27,076 nt of DNA from Scatosoma sp045643825. GTDB lineage: Bacteria; Bacillota; Clostridia; Christensenellales; Borkfalkiaceae. The notes under the pieces are model-generated. The model did not search any database, was not told the DNA's origin, and worked only from the letters and a program-made list of their open reading frames with translations. The stretch is from contig JAZRFV010000006.1 in the NCBI GenBank assembly GCA_045643825.1, forward strand, positions 1-27,076, read 5' to 3'. The position numbers and the translations under genes are program-made. Within the stretch, counting starts at the first letter, position 1. Each line of letters starts with the position of its first letter. Positions 1 to 7,618 of the stretch are shown here, in pieces.

Positions 1-175
1 GACTTTGCTTTCTAGGTTACTATAAGTTTAACTTTAGTACTTTGAAAAAATTAACGGAAATTACATTTTATTGCTTGTTTGTCAAATAAAATCTCATTTC
101 TTTCTTATTCCATTTTTAATCTTCATTTACCGAGCTACAGCCCGGGCTTGCCACTTCCGCGGCGACAGCTTGTAT

Positions 176-205
176 ATAATACCACAAACCGTTTATCATT
201 GTCAA
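176..205 (-). promoter_or_regulatory. Sigma-A promoter, proximal tandem copy, reading left
   Basis: On the minus strand TTGACA (200-205) is followed after 18 bp by TATTAT (176-181). Phased A-tracts lie at about 207-250. A much weaker third -35/-10 pair, TTGACA at 80-85 with TAATTT at 58-63, lies further downstream and may or may not be used. Confidence 0.6.
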
Positions 206-290
206 GCATTTTTTCAAACTTTTTTTGAATTTTTTCAAATTTTTTTAAGTTTTTCTTTTTGCTTGCCAACTCCCGCGAGACAGCTTGTAT

Positions 291-319
291 ATATTATCAC
301 TTTGATTTGCTTTTGTCAA
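291..319 (-). promoter_or_regulatory. Sigma-A promoter, distal tandem copy, reading left
   Basis: On the minus strand TTGACA (314-319) is followed after 17 bp by TAATAT (291-296). Upstream of the -35 lie several phased A-tracts (about 321-360) resembling an UP element. The first transcribed bases match those of the second copy. Confidence 0.65.
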
Positions 320-409
320 ACATTTTTTCACGATTTTTTAAAGTTTTTTTAACTTTTTTGAAAATCTTTTAAAACGCCAATAAACCCCTTCCGCGCCCCG
401 CGTTTTTCC

Positions 410-438
410 TTGACATCGCGCGCGCGTGCGTGTACAAT
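410..438 (+). promoter_or_regulatory. Sigma-A promoter for the small membrane protein gene
   Basis: TTGACA (410-415), a 17-bp spacer made almost entirely of alternating CG and GT steps, then TACAAT (433-438) running into an AT-alternating tract. The expected leader is about 50 nt to the ATG at 499. The purine/pyrimidine-alternating spacer is unusual for this AT-rich region. Confidence 0.7.
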
Positions 439-498
439 ATATATAATATATAAGGGCGGACACACATAAAAACCGTTTCCACCCAAAAGGAATTGACC

Positions 499-738
499 AT
501 GTTTTTGAAATTACGCATCGCTTTTACCATATTATCCGCCCTTTGCCTTGCCTTTGCTTTAACCGCAGGCGCAATATGGGGCTTTATCTACGCCATCCTC
601 TTGGGATTAGGCGCCCTGCTCTTCTTTATGATAATGTTGGTGTGCAAGCGCGCCCAAGAAGAACAGGAACGGAAGGCGGAAGAGGATAAAAAGTTTATCA
701 GCTACACCCCCGAAGAACCATCCAACAAAGAAAAATAA
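499..738 (+). CDS. Small two-helix membrane protein, unknown function
   Basis: Protein of 79 aa that I do not recognise as a named family. The ATG at 499 is preferred over an in-frame TTG at 493 because AAAGGAA lies 6-7 nt upstream of the ATG and would abut the TTG. Residues about 5-25 and 27-50 are strongly hydrophobic and form two transmembrane helices with almost no loop between them. The last ~30 residues are highly charged (Glu/Lys/Arg rich) and should face the cytoplasm. It has its own promoter (410-438) and a terminator right after it, so it is monocistronic. It converges with the ParB-like gene. It could be a small accessory subunit or a stress-type membrane peptide; nothing in the sequence decides between these. 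Confidence 0.6.
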   Translation: MFLKLRIAFTILSALCLAFALTAGAIWGFIYAILLGLGALLFFMIMLVCKRAQEEQERKAEEDKKFISYTPEEPSNKEK

Positions 739-767
739 TAAAATTTTTATCCATTAGGCGAAAAGAC

Positions 768-796
768 AACCCGCTTCACAACGAAGCGGGTTTTTC
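768..796 (+). terminator. Intrinsic terminator between convergent genes
   Basis: An 8-bp GC-rich stem, CCCGCTTC (770-777) with GAAGCGGG (783-790), encloses a 5-nt loop and is followed by TTTTT. Flanking AA/TT extend the stem. It ends the small membrane protein transcript. A T-rich stretch on the other strand lets it serve the convergent ParB-like gene more weakly. Confidence 0.85.
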
Positions 797-824
797 TATT
801 TATCTGGTAAGAATATTCAACCGT

Positions 825-1664
825 TTAATCACGGTCAAAACTCTCAATCATATCCATCAATTCCTCAAAGCGGTAAAGATCCTCGGGGCTGTAATAATCT
901 ATGTAGATTCTACCCTTCTTATCATTACCAATCAAGGACACCTTTGTGCGGAAAATACCACGCATACGTTCCACAAACGCCTTCAACTCCTCACTCTTTG
1001 CCGCAGCCTTTGCATCCTTTTCCTGTTGTAAAACCTCGGGCGGAGTCAAAAACGCCTTCACCGCTCGTTCCATTTCGCGAACGGAATAATCGCGCTTCAA
1101 CGCTTCCTCCGCAAAGGCAAACTGCTGATGCTTGGGCACACGCACAAGGGTGCGGGCATGTCCCGCGGAGAGCCTTCCGCTTTCCACAAGCCCCACCACC
1201 TCGGGTGCAAGGGTTAAAAGTCGCAGGGTGTTCGCCACGGCGGGACGAGAACGACCGATCAATGCCGCCACGTCATCTTGGGTAAAGTTGAAATCCTGCA
1301 CAAGCTGTTTCATCAGGTACGCTTCTTCCATCGCACCGAGATTTTCCGCCTTCAACTTCTCGATAATGGAAAAGGTTTCGGCGTTTTTATCGCTAAACTC
1401 GTACACGCGCACCTCAACGTCCGTTACCCCCATCGATTTTACAGCGTGGAAATCACGTTCTGCCGCAAGAAGGGCAAATCTACCGCCATCTTTACGGTTT
1501 ACGGAAAATTCGGGGATACCGTTCAACAAAAAGTACGCCGCACGAGTGCGAAGTTCCTTCTTATCCCAATCCTCAAAAGCCGTCTCCGTATCAATCAAGC
1601 TGATGCGAGCCGTACGCTTTTCATAATCCACGTTCAACGTTTTTCTACGTTTCACTTTACTCAT
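825..1664 (-). CDS. Divergent ParB/Noc-family DNA-binding protein
   Basis: Protein of 279 aa. The order matches ParB: an N-terminal ParB-like fold (about 20-90), a helical region, a helix-turn-helix (about 127-150, with TQDDVAALIGRSRPAVANTL) and a C-terminal dimerisation-like region (about 225-279). Family members bind parS or related sites and act as CTP-dependent DNA clamps in chromosome segregation or nucleoid occlusion. Here the CTP-contacting boxes are eroded. The GERRWRA-type box reads AAERDFHA (67-74), and the ENxxRxxL-type box reads EKLKAENL (102-109), so its arginine is lost. GAGAGG precedes the ATG. It follows ftsH on the same strand, but a terminator separates them. No parA partner is nearby. 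It is probably a paralogue of the true ParB. Family membership is secure; function is not. Confidence 0.8.
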   Translation of the reverse strand: MSKVKRRKTLNVDYEKRTARISLIDTETAFEDWDKKELRTRAAYFLLNGIPEFSVNRKDGGRFALLAAERDFHAVKSMGVTDVEVRVYEFSDKNAETFSIIEKLKAENLGAMEEAYLMKQLVQDFNFTQDDVAALIGRSRPAVANTLRLLTLAPEVVGLVESGRLSAGHARTLVRVPKHQQFAFAEEALKRDYSVREMERAVKAFLTPPEVLQQEKDAKAAAKSEELKAFVERMRGIFRTKVSLIGNDKKGRIYIDYYSPEDLYRFEELMDMIESFDRD

Positions 1665-1684
1665 AACAACCTCTCTTTTAGGCT

Positions 1685-1714
1685 AAAAACGGAGCTGAAC
1701 ATAGCTCCGTTTTT
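1685..1714 (-). terminator. Bidirectional intrinsic terminator after ftsH
   Basis: AAAAACGGAGCT (1685-1696) pairs with AGCTCCGTTTTT (1703-1714) around a 6-nt loop, so each strand ends in a T-tract. On the minus strand it lies 4 nt after the ftsH stop and only about 20 nt before the ParB-like start codon. Confidence 0.85.
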
Positions 1715-1718
1715 ATTT

Positions 1719-3716
1719 TTACTCTTCCGTTTTATTTTCAGATGCCGTTTCAACGGGCTCTTCCGTCTTGGGTTCATCTTCCACCCAAGGGGTTTCATCA
1801 CCCGCAATCACGTGTTCGTTGGAAGGAGTCGTCATGGATGCGAAGGGGTTTTTCGCGTGGATTTCTTCTTTGCCTTCCATGGCTTCGACTACTTCTTTCC
1901 AAGTCGCACCCTTCATCAACATCGACACTTCCTCGGTGTAAATGGTTTCCTTTTCCACCAAAACACGAGACATATTGTCGAGAATGGAGCGATTTTCCTT
2001 CAAAAGCTTTACAGCGCGTTCGTGCGCTTCGGTGATCAAACGACGCACCTCGGAGTCGATGGCAGCCGCAGTTTCCTGCGAGTACCCGCCACGGCCTTGG
2101 TGGCCATATTCCATACCCATAAACACAGGCTGATCACTGTCGTATGCAACAAGACCAAGCTTATCACTCATACCCCATTGCGTTACCATACGGCGTGCAA
2201 TGTCGGATACGTGTTGAAGGTCGGCACTTGCGCCCGTCGTTACGTCTTGGATAACCAATTCTTCCGCAACACGACCGCCAAGGGACATACAAATGTTGTC
2301 TACGAGCTTGTTGTAGGAAACGTCGTTATCGTCCGTTTCGGGACGAGTCATCGTATAGCCTGCCGCTCTGCCACGAGGGATAATCGACACCTCGTGTACA
2401 GGATCGCAATGCTTACAAAGGCAAGCAAGCACAGCGTGCCCTGCTTCATGATAAGCGGTACAACGCTTGTCGGATTCGGTTACCACACGGCTCTTCTTTT
2501 GAGGGCCCAACAACACCTTATTGATACCATCGTACAATTCGAGGTTACCGATAAGGGTTTTACCTGCACGGGCAGCCAAGATTGCCGCTTCATTGAGAAG
2601 GTTTGCAAGCTCCGCACCCGAGAACCCTGCGGTGATACGAGCCACCGTCTTAAAGTTTACGTCAGGAGCCATGGGTTTGTTACGCGCATGTACCTTCAAA
2701 ATTTGTTCACGGCCTTTTACGTCGGGAAGATTTACGTTGATTTGTCTGTCAAAACGACCAGGACGGAGCAATGCGGGATCGAGGATGTCCGCACGGTTGG
2801 TTGCCGCCATTACAATGACGCCGTCGTTGCTTTCAAAACCGTCCATTTGTACAAGGATTTGGTTGAGGGTTTGTTCACGTTCGTCGTGACCACCGCCAAG
2901 ACCTGCACCACGGCGTCTACCTACTGCGTCAATTTCGTCCACGAAAATGATACAGGGTTGATTTTTCTTTGCCATTTCGAAAAGGTCGCGTACACGCTTT
3001 GCGCCCACGCCGACGTACATTTCTACAAAGTCCGAACCGGAAACGGAGAAGAAGGGAACGCCCGCCTCACCAGCAACCGCTTTTGCAAATAAGGTTTTAC
3101 CCGTACCCGGAGGGCCCACCAAAAGCACACCGGAAGGAATTCTTGCACCGAGGTTCGAGAACTTTTTAGGCGATTTGAGGAATTCCACTACCTCGCGAAG
3201 CTCTTCCTTTTCTTCCTCCGCACCTGCAACGTCCGAGAAACGCACTTTGAGGTTGCTTTGCATTTGTGCTTTCGATTTACCGATGTTCATCGAGGCTTGG
3301 TTTGCGCCCGATGCGCTACGCATAATCATCCAGAACAAAAGAGCAAACACACCGATACCAAGGATGGGAAGAAGGCTCGACCAAATGCTCCCTGCGTTGG
3401 GATCCTTAAATTCAACACTGAAATTCACGCGGCCACCAAGACTTTCAATAAAAGCCTGGAAGGAAGCATAATCGTACGTGCTGGGTGCAACCGTCGTATA
3501 AGTCGCTACCGTTTTACCGTCTACAACCGAATAACCCGTCCAATTATATGCGTCAATATACAGTTCCGTGATTTCGCCACTCGACAATTTCACAATAAAT
3601 TCGTTGAACTTCAACTCCGTCGTTTTATTGATTACCTCGCCAAGTAACGAATAGAGCAAGAGCGCCCCAACGATGGCAACGATAATCCATACTATTGTTT
3701 TTGTCTTTTTCTTCAA
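1719..3716 (-). CDS. ftsH: ATP-dependent zinc metalloprotease FtsH
   Basis: Protein of 665 aa, normal family length. It is a membrane-anchored AAA+ protease that degrades misfolded membrane proteins and regulatory substrates, acting as a hexamer at the cytoplasmic face. Visible in order: transmembrane helix (about 8-26), extracytoplasmic domain, second helix (about 115-133), Walker A GPPGTGKT (201-208), Walker B with IIFVDEID (256-263), a second region of homology ending RPGRFDR (318-324), and the zinc-binding HEAGH (423-427). The C-terminal tail is acidic. The start is TTG at 3714-3716: no ATG is available upstream, GGGAG lies 8 nt before it, and the protein begins MKKKTK just ahead of the first helix. 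A sigma-A promoter lies at 3752-3780. It is monocistronic, ended by the terminator at 1685-1714. Confidence 0.97.
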   Translation of the reverse strand: MKKKTKTIVWIIVAIVGALLLYSLLGEVINKTTELKFNEFIVKLSSGEITELYIDAYNWTGYSVVDGKTVATYTTVAPSTYDYASFQAFIESLGGRVNFSVEFKDPNAGSIWSSLLPILGIGVFALLFWMIMRSASGANQASMNIGKSKAQMQSNLKVRFSDVAGAEEEKEELREVVEFLKSPKKFSNLGARIPSGVLLVGPPGTGKTLFAKAVAGEAGVPFFSVSGSDFVEMYVGVGAKRVRDLFEMAKKNQPCIIFVDEIDAVGRRRGAGLGGGHDEREQTLNQILVQMDGFESNDGVIVMAATNRADILDPALLRPGRFDRQINVNLPDVKGREQILKVHARNKPMAPDVNFKTVARITAGFSGAELANLLNEAAILAARAGKTLIGNLELYDGINKVLLGPQKKSRVVTESDKRCTAYHEAGHAVLACLCKHCDPVHEVSIIPRGRAAGYTMTRPETDDNDVSYNKLVDNICMSLGGRVAEELVIQDVTTGASADLQHVSDIARRMVTQWGMSDKLGLVAYDSDQPVFMGMEYGHQGRGGYSQETAAAIDSEVRRLITEAHERAVKLLKENRSILDNMSRVLVEKETIYTEEVSMLMKGATWKEVVEAMEGKEEIHAKNPFASMTTPSNEHVIAGDETPWVEDEPKTEEPVETASENKTEE

Positions 3717-3751
3717 AATATTTACTCCCTATTTTCTTAAAATACGGTTTT

Positions 3752-3780
3752 ATTCTACCATATTCATAACGCATTTTCAA
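3752..3780 (-). promoter_or_regulatory. Sigma-A promoter of ftsH
   Basis: Minus strand TTGAAA (3775-3780), 17-bp spacer, TAGAAT (3752-3757). It gives a leader of about 30 nt before the TTG start of ftsH. Confidence 0.75.
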
Positions 3781-3873
3781 GTATTTCAAACGCGATACCT
3801 AAAACATTTCACAAATGTTCACAAACTTAACACAATTTTTCTTGTTTTGGCGTCGAATTTTGTCATTTCGCCG

Positions 3874-4527
3874 TTAAATTCCACCAAGCAGGATTTTCAC
3901 ACCGATAGCAAGAAGAACCGCGCCACCAAAAATTTCCGCCTTGTTTGCGAGCTTTCCACCGACCGCTTTACCGATATACACGGCTGCCACGCTCAACCCG
4001 AAGGTCACCACGCCAATCATCGACGTTGAACCCCATACGCCAAGGGCCAAACCCGCCTCGGATATCGCCAAGGCTTGTAAGGTGAACCCTACCGCCAAGG
4101 CATCGATGGAGGTTGCAATCGCCTGTAAAAAGAGCTTACCCAAAGGCAAGGTTTTCTCTTCTTCTACGGTTAAACGCGTACATACCCCCAAGGTTTCACA
4201 ATTTTCACATCCATCGGTGGAAGGATTTCTCGAAGCAATCCACTCCTCAACCCCTTCATACAACATCTTACCGCCCAAAAACGCCAACAAACCAAAGGAT
4301 ATCCAAGCGGACACCTTTTCAAAGGTTTCCAAGAACGCATTTGCAATGATACCCGTAATGAAATAACCGATAACGGGCATCAAAAACTGAAAGAAACCAA
4401 AGAAAAGACCGATGATTATCGCACGCTTTGCGGGCATTTTCGTATCGTTCATACCATTGGTCATCGCCACCGCACAGGCATCCATCGACAATCCTACGGC
4501 ATAAATTAAAGTACCCCAAAAATTCAT
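3874..4527 (-). CDS. mntP: Manganese efflux pump MntP
   Basis: Protein of 217 aa, integral membrane. MntP exports Mn2+ from the cytoplasm. Two homologous halves are visible, each with a membrane-embedded aspartate motif: GLSMDACAVAM near residue 16 and ATSIDALAVGF in the second half. There are about six hydrophobic helices. The central loop is longer than in the Escherichia coli protein (188 aa) and carries three cysteines in GCENCETLGVC. The gene starts 12 nt after the tmk stop with AAGGAAA as ribosome binding site, so it is the last gene of the yaaO-tmk-mntP run. I see no manganese riboswitch in front of it; there is no room for one. Only a weak, T-poor hairpin follows it, so termination is unclear. 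Confidence 0.93.
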   Translation of the reverse strand: MNFWGTLIYAVGLSMDACAVAMTNGMNDTKMPAKRAIIIGLFFGFFQFLMPVIGYFITGIIANAFLETFEKVSAWISFGLLAFLGGKMLYEGVEEWIASRNPSTDGCENCETLGVCTRLTVEEEKTLPLGKLFLQAIATSIDALAVGFTLQALAISEAGLALGVWGSTSMIGVVTFGLSVAAVYIGKAVGGKLANKAEIFGGAVLLAIGVKILLGGI

Positions 4528-4539
4528 AACTTATTTTCC

Positions 4540-5166
4540 TTATAAGCAGTTTTTCTCTTTCAAAATGCGTACCACGTCCGCAAAAACCTCGTCGGGGGTT
4601 TGCGTACCGTCCACACACGCCACACGGTCAGGCTCTGCCATGGCAACCGCCTTATACCCTTCGTAAACACGTTTGTGGAATTCCATCCCCGCAAGCTCAA
4701 GACGGTCGTTTTGATCGGCACCGTGCTTCCTCAAAAATGCCGCTTCGGGGGTAAGATCGATAAACACCGTCACGTCGGGAAGGTATTTTTCGATGGCAAA
4801 TGCGTTGATTTTCTTGATAAAGTCCATACCCAAGCCACGTGCACACGCTTGATATGCAAAGGAGGAATCGACGTATCTATCGCAAATAACCAGCTTACCT
4901 TCCGCAAGAGCAGGCTCTACACGGTCAGCCAAGTGTTGCACGCGGGAAGCCGCATACAAGAGTGCCTCGCACTCGTCCGTCATTTCCATATTTTTACCGC
5001 TCAATAAAATTTCGCGGATTGCCTCGGAAATCTTCCCACCGCCAGGTTCACGGGTAAAAATGTGCGCAATGCCGTTCTTTGTCAAGTATTCGCTCAACAA
5101 ACGAAGCTGGGTACTTTTACCGCAACCGTCACAGCCTTCAAACGTAATAAATTTTCCTCTTGCCAT
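4540..5166 (-). CDS. tmk: Thymidylate kinase
   Basis: Protein of 208 aa, the normal size. It phosphorylates dTMP to dTDP with ATP in the cytoplasm, an essential step in dTTP synthesis. Visible: a P-loop of the form GCDGCGKST near the N-terminus, the TREPGG substrate motif at about 38-43, the DRYVDSS motif in the middle, and a lid region with HGADQNDRLE. The gene starts one base after the TGA of the upstream decarboxylase, with GAGGAAAA inside that gene's end, so the two are translationally coupled. The order decarboxylase-tmk matches yaaO-tmk of Bacillus subtilis, but the usual yaaQ/yaaR neighbours are absent and holB-ricT lies about 18 kb away. Confidence 0.96.
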   Translation of the reverse strand: MARGKFITFEGCDGCGKSTQLRLLSEYLTKNGIAHIFTREPGGGKISEAIREILLSGKNMEMTDECEALLYAASRVQHLADRVEPALAEGKLVICDRYVDSSFAYQACARGLGMDFIKKINAFAIEKYLPDVTVFIDLTPEAAFLRKHGADQNDRLELAGMEFHKRVYEGYKAVAMAEPDRVACVDGTQTPDEVFADVVRILKEKNCL

Positions 5167-5167
5167 A

Positions 5168-6466
5168 TCAGTTTTCCTCTTGAAAGGTCAATATTTTTCC
5201 ATCTTTTAAGCCAAACACGTTGTTGGCTTTTTTCATTTTTTCTATCTTTCCCTTGGTGATAACTTCCCCGATTTGAAAGAGGGGAACACAAGGGGGGAAC
5301 AACCCGCAAAGCCTTGCACAAACACGGCCATCCGCCTCATCCAACGCCACCCATTCCGTGGGTTTATCCATTAAAACGACGGGGGCAGGTATGGGTTGAA
5401 CGGTTTTTTCCTCCATCAAGGGGTATTTCTCAAACAACTCCGTCAGCCTTGCCGTCAACAAGGAAATCTCCTCGTCGCTCGTCACGGGGGAAAGGTAGAA
5501 GGTAAGGTTGTTGCCGTCGCAAAATTCCGAGTAAATCCCTTCCTGTTCTAACTGCTTTTCCACCTCGAAAGCATTCTCACCGAATCGAACGCAAAGCTTT
5601 GTCCAATCCTCGTTTTGATATACTCTTTCGTGTTGTTGGAAGGATTTTACCGCCTTTTCCAATGCCTCGTTTCTTGGATATTTCACCGCATATTCCACGG
5701 ATGCCATAATCGGGTAAGAAGGGCTGGTGGTACGGAAAATATCCACCGCGTTTTCAAGGGCCGCAGCCGCTTTCTCATTCCCTGCCGATACCACAGCACC
5801 CTGCGTGAAGGCAGGCAGGCTCTTGTGGACGCCATCCACCCACATATCCGCACACCCGCTTGCGTGTAAGCCTTTATCGTGGTGTAAATGTCCGCCGTGG
5901 GCTCCATCAACAAGCAACAGCTTGCCCGTTTTATTGCAATATTCTTTAATCGACTCCCAATCCGCTACGTTGCCGTAATAATCGGGTGAGGTAAAAAATA
6001 AAGCATCTGCTTGCACAAATAACTCACTATATTTCTCATTCAACGCATACATGGTAGGGGTAAACGGTATTTTTTCGCGATATTCACAAGGATACACCAA
6101 GGGGGTTAAGCCAAGCGCCATACAACCGTTGAACACACTCTTATGCGAGGCTTCGCACACCGCAATCGTCTTTACCCCAAGGCTTTTCGCCGCCTGCAAC
6201 ATCGACAACACACCTGCGGTGCTGCCGTCCGTTAAGATAAAGCTTTTTGTTGCACCCAAAATCGTTGCGATATCCCGTTCCGCCTCCGCGATACAACCAC
6301 GGGGGCAAGAAAGGTTGTCGGAAAAGGACAGCTCTGTGATATCCCACGCCCCGACTTTATGCCCAGGAGTGTGGAAAGAAATATGCTTTTCACACGCATG
6401 CGCGCGCAACATTTGATATATCTTACACGCCTCGAGCGTTTTTTTGTCTTTTAAAAACTTATCCAT
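5168..6466 (-). CDS. YaaO-type Orn/Lys/Arg decarboxylase, PLP-dependent
   Basis: Protein of 432 aa in the fold-type I Orn/Lys/Arg decarboxylase family, slightly shorter than YaaO-type relatives. These enzymes remove the alpha-carboxyl group of a basic amino acid to make a polyamine or its precursor. Visible: HTPGHK near the N-terminus (32-37), a phosphate-binding TDGSTAG (79-85), the cofactor-binding aspartate in LLVDGAHGGH (184-193), and the probable PLP lysine in DGVHKSLPAF (Lys215). Which amino acid is used cannot be told from sequence. The gene starts 3 nt after the stop of the upstream unknown gene with no clear Shine-Dalgarno, so it probably depends on coupling. Its stop nearly touches the tmk start. 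One copy of the GGGGGCAGGTATG motif lies inside it, antisense (5381-5393). Confidence 0.9.
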   Translation of the reverse strand: MDKFLKDKKTLEACKIYQMLRAHACEKHISFHTPGHKVGAWDITELSFSDNLSCPRGCIAEAERDIATILGATKSFILTDGSTAGVLSMLQAAKSLGVKTIAVCEASHKSVFNGCMALGLTPLVYPCEYREKIPFTPTMYALNEKYSELFVQADALFFTSPDYYGNVADWESIKEYCNKTGKLLLVDGAHGGHLHHDKGLHASGCADMWVDGVHKSLPAFTQGAVVSAGNEKAAAALENAVDIFRTTSPSYPIMASVEYAVKYPRNEALEKAVKSFQQHERVYQNEDWTKLCVRFGENAFEVEKQLEQEGIYSEFCDGNNLTFYLSPVTSDEEISLLTARLTELFEKYPLMEEKTVQPIPAPVVLMDKPTEWVALDEADGRVCARLCGLFPPCVPLFQIGEVITKGKIEKMKKANNVFGLKDGKILTFQEEN

Positions 6467-6469
6467 GAC

Positions 6470-7480
6470 TTACGCAACGAGAAGGTCTTCCGCAATGGAA
6501 AGGCGGATTACGTGGTTGAGGTAAAGAAGACTTTCATACTCAAACCCCTTTTCTACTTCTTCAAAGTTACAAAATGCCACGTGCATATTGTCCGCAGAAA
6601 GTACGTTTTGGGTTTGACCGTCCTCACCTTCTACTTCTTGAAGGTACGCCGCAATATCTACCAAGCCGGGCATTTTACTGCGATCAGGGCAAACGTTGAT
6701 CGAATAAATACCATCACGCAACACTTTACCGCCGTTTTCATAATCCAAAATCGTCATTTTTTCAAACTGCACAACACCGAGGTCACAGTAGCCGTAAAAC
6801 TCAATCAGCCCCGCACGATACTTCTCAATACGAGCGCACTCGTCAAGCAAGCCTTGTTCAATCTGCGCTTCCTTTTTAAAACGCTTGTCCTTGTTGTCCT
6901 TGATACGGGTGAGGAAATCCACGCGCACCGCCGCTTCATCCAACTCACCGTTCATATAATCACCGCCGTAATAACGGTTAAGGTAGCGTTCCAACTCCTT
7001 AAAGTAACCGTTTTCGTCCTCGGGATCCAAATTCATTAAATCGTACCCGTACAAACGCACCAAGCGTTGAATATAACTGTCGTACATGGTTTCGCCATTA
7101 AACTTGTAGCCGTAGTCATTTGCGATAACGTCGGGCGCAAAAATTACGTCACCTTCCGCCGTCGTCATACGCGTTTCCATCAAGGTGGAGGCGTATTCTT
7201 CGTTACCGCCGACGTCTACCTCACTCACCTCGATAACCTCATACGAGAAAACCTTCTTATTAAAGGCATCCGACAAGGATTTACTCATTTTGGTGTTGAT
7301 TGTACTCACGTTCCCAGAATAATTGATAACGGTAAATTGTTGTGCAGCTGTAATACGGGTTGCAGACATCGTAAACACCAACGTCCATACGATAATCGCA
7401 ACCAAACAGAACCCCACAATCTTCAACCAATCGTAGGACAACATTCTATTTAAGCGTTCTTTGGTTATTCTTGCATCCAT
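6470..7480 (-). CDS. Membrane-anchored protein of unknown function
   Basis: Protein of 336 aa that I do not recognise. It has a short basic N-terminus, one strong transmembrane helix or uncleaved signal anchor (about 18-40), and a long acidic domain (about 45-336) that should be outside the cell. That domain has no lipobox or known catalytic motif that I can see. A segment reading EGDVIFAPDV faintly recalls periplasmic binding proteins, but this is not enough for assignment. The start is well supported: AAGGAG lies 7 nt upstream of the ATG. It heads a tight run with the decarboxylase, tmk and mntP, and sits just after the structured RNA that follows lysS, so its expression may depend on read-through from greA-lysS. 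Confidence 0.75.
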   Translation of the reverse strand: MDARITKERLNRMLSYDWLKIVGFCLVAIIVWTLVFTMSATRITAAQQFTVINYSGNVSTINTKMSKSLSDAFNKKVFSYEVIEVSEVDVGGNEEYASTLMETRMTTAEGDVIFAPDVIANDYGYKFNGETMYDSYIQRLVRLYGYDLMNLDPEDENGYFKELERYLNRYYGGDYMNGELDEAAVRVDFLTRIKDNKDKRFKKEAQIEQGLLDECARIEKYRAGLIEFYGYCDLGVVQFEKMTILDYENGGKVLRDGIYSINVCPDRSKMPGLVDIAAYLQEVEGEDGQTQNVLSADNMHVAFCNFEEVEKGFEYESLLYLNHVIRLSIAEDLLVA

Positions 7481-7529
7481 GCTTTGCTCCTTTTCGCCTG
7501 TAAGCGAGGGAAGAGATAAAAAGAGAAAG

Positions 7530-7573
7530 AAACGCCGTTTCGGCTGGGTAGCCCGAGTCGAACAGCGGCGTTT
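7530..7573 (-). terminator. Terminator-like branched hairpin after lysS
   Basis: On the minus strand AAACGCCG (7573-7566) pairs with CGGCGTTT (7537-7530) over a 28-nt loop. The loop holds a smaller stem formed by TCGGGCT and AGCCGA. A T-rich run follows. A second copy of CGGCGTT at 7612-7606 could pair with the same AACGCCG segment, giving two mutually exclusive structures. Confidence 0.6.
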
Positions 7574-7618
7574 TCACTTGGCTTTGTCGAGTATTACGCT
7601 ACAACAACGCCGATATTT

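Larger units (their letters stand above)
146..356 (-). repeat. Two imperfect tandem promoter/leader units
   Basis: Two units of about 110 bp lie in tandem, one near 146-250 and one near 261-356. Read on the minus strand, each has phased A-tracts, then TTGACA, an AT-rich -10, ATACAAGCTGTC, a GC-rich stretch, and GGCAAGC. The shared part covers the promoter core and the first ~30 transcribed bases, while the A-tract segments are similar in composition only. No open reading frame with a ribosome binding site lies in 1-410, so this is a regulatory, gene-free stretch. The likely target lies beyond the left edge of the window. Confidence 0.7.

Noticed and set aside
71..352. 93-codon open frame in the left-hand AT-rich region
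   Set aside because: The start is an unsupported codon without a ribosome binding site, the product is Phe-rich from T-tracts, and it overlaps the tandem promoters.
1278..3092. 604-codon open frame antisense to ftsH and the ParB-like gene
   Set aside because: It overlaps two strongly supported genes, has no ribosome binding site, and its product is Phe/His/Arg-rich, as expected from reading the complement of a conserved gene.
4527..4540. A yybP-ykoY manganese riboswitch before mntP
   Set aside because: Only 12 nt separate tmk and mntP, and no such fold is visible upstream.
7541..7612. A possible tRNA on either strand after lysS (T-arm-like GTTCGACTC and a 5-bp/7-nt arm with TTT)
   Set aside because: No 7-bp acceptor stem, the T-stem does not pair, and the base before the would-be anticodon is not T. 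The segment is better explained as terminator/attenuator structure.
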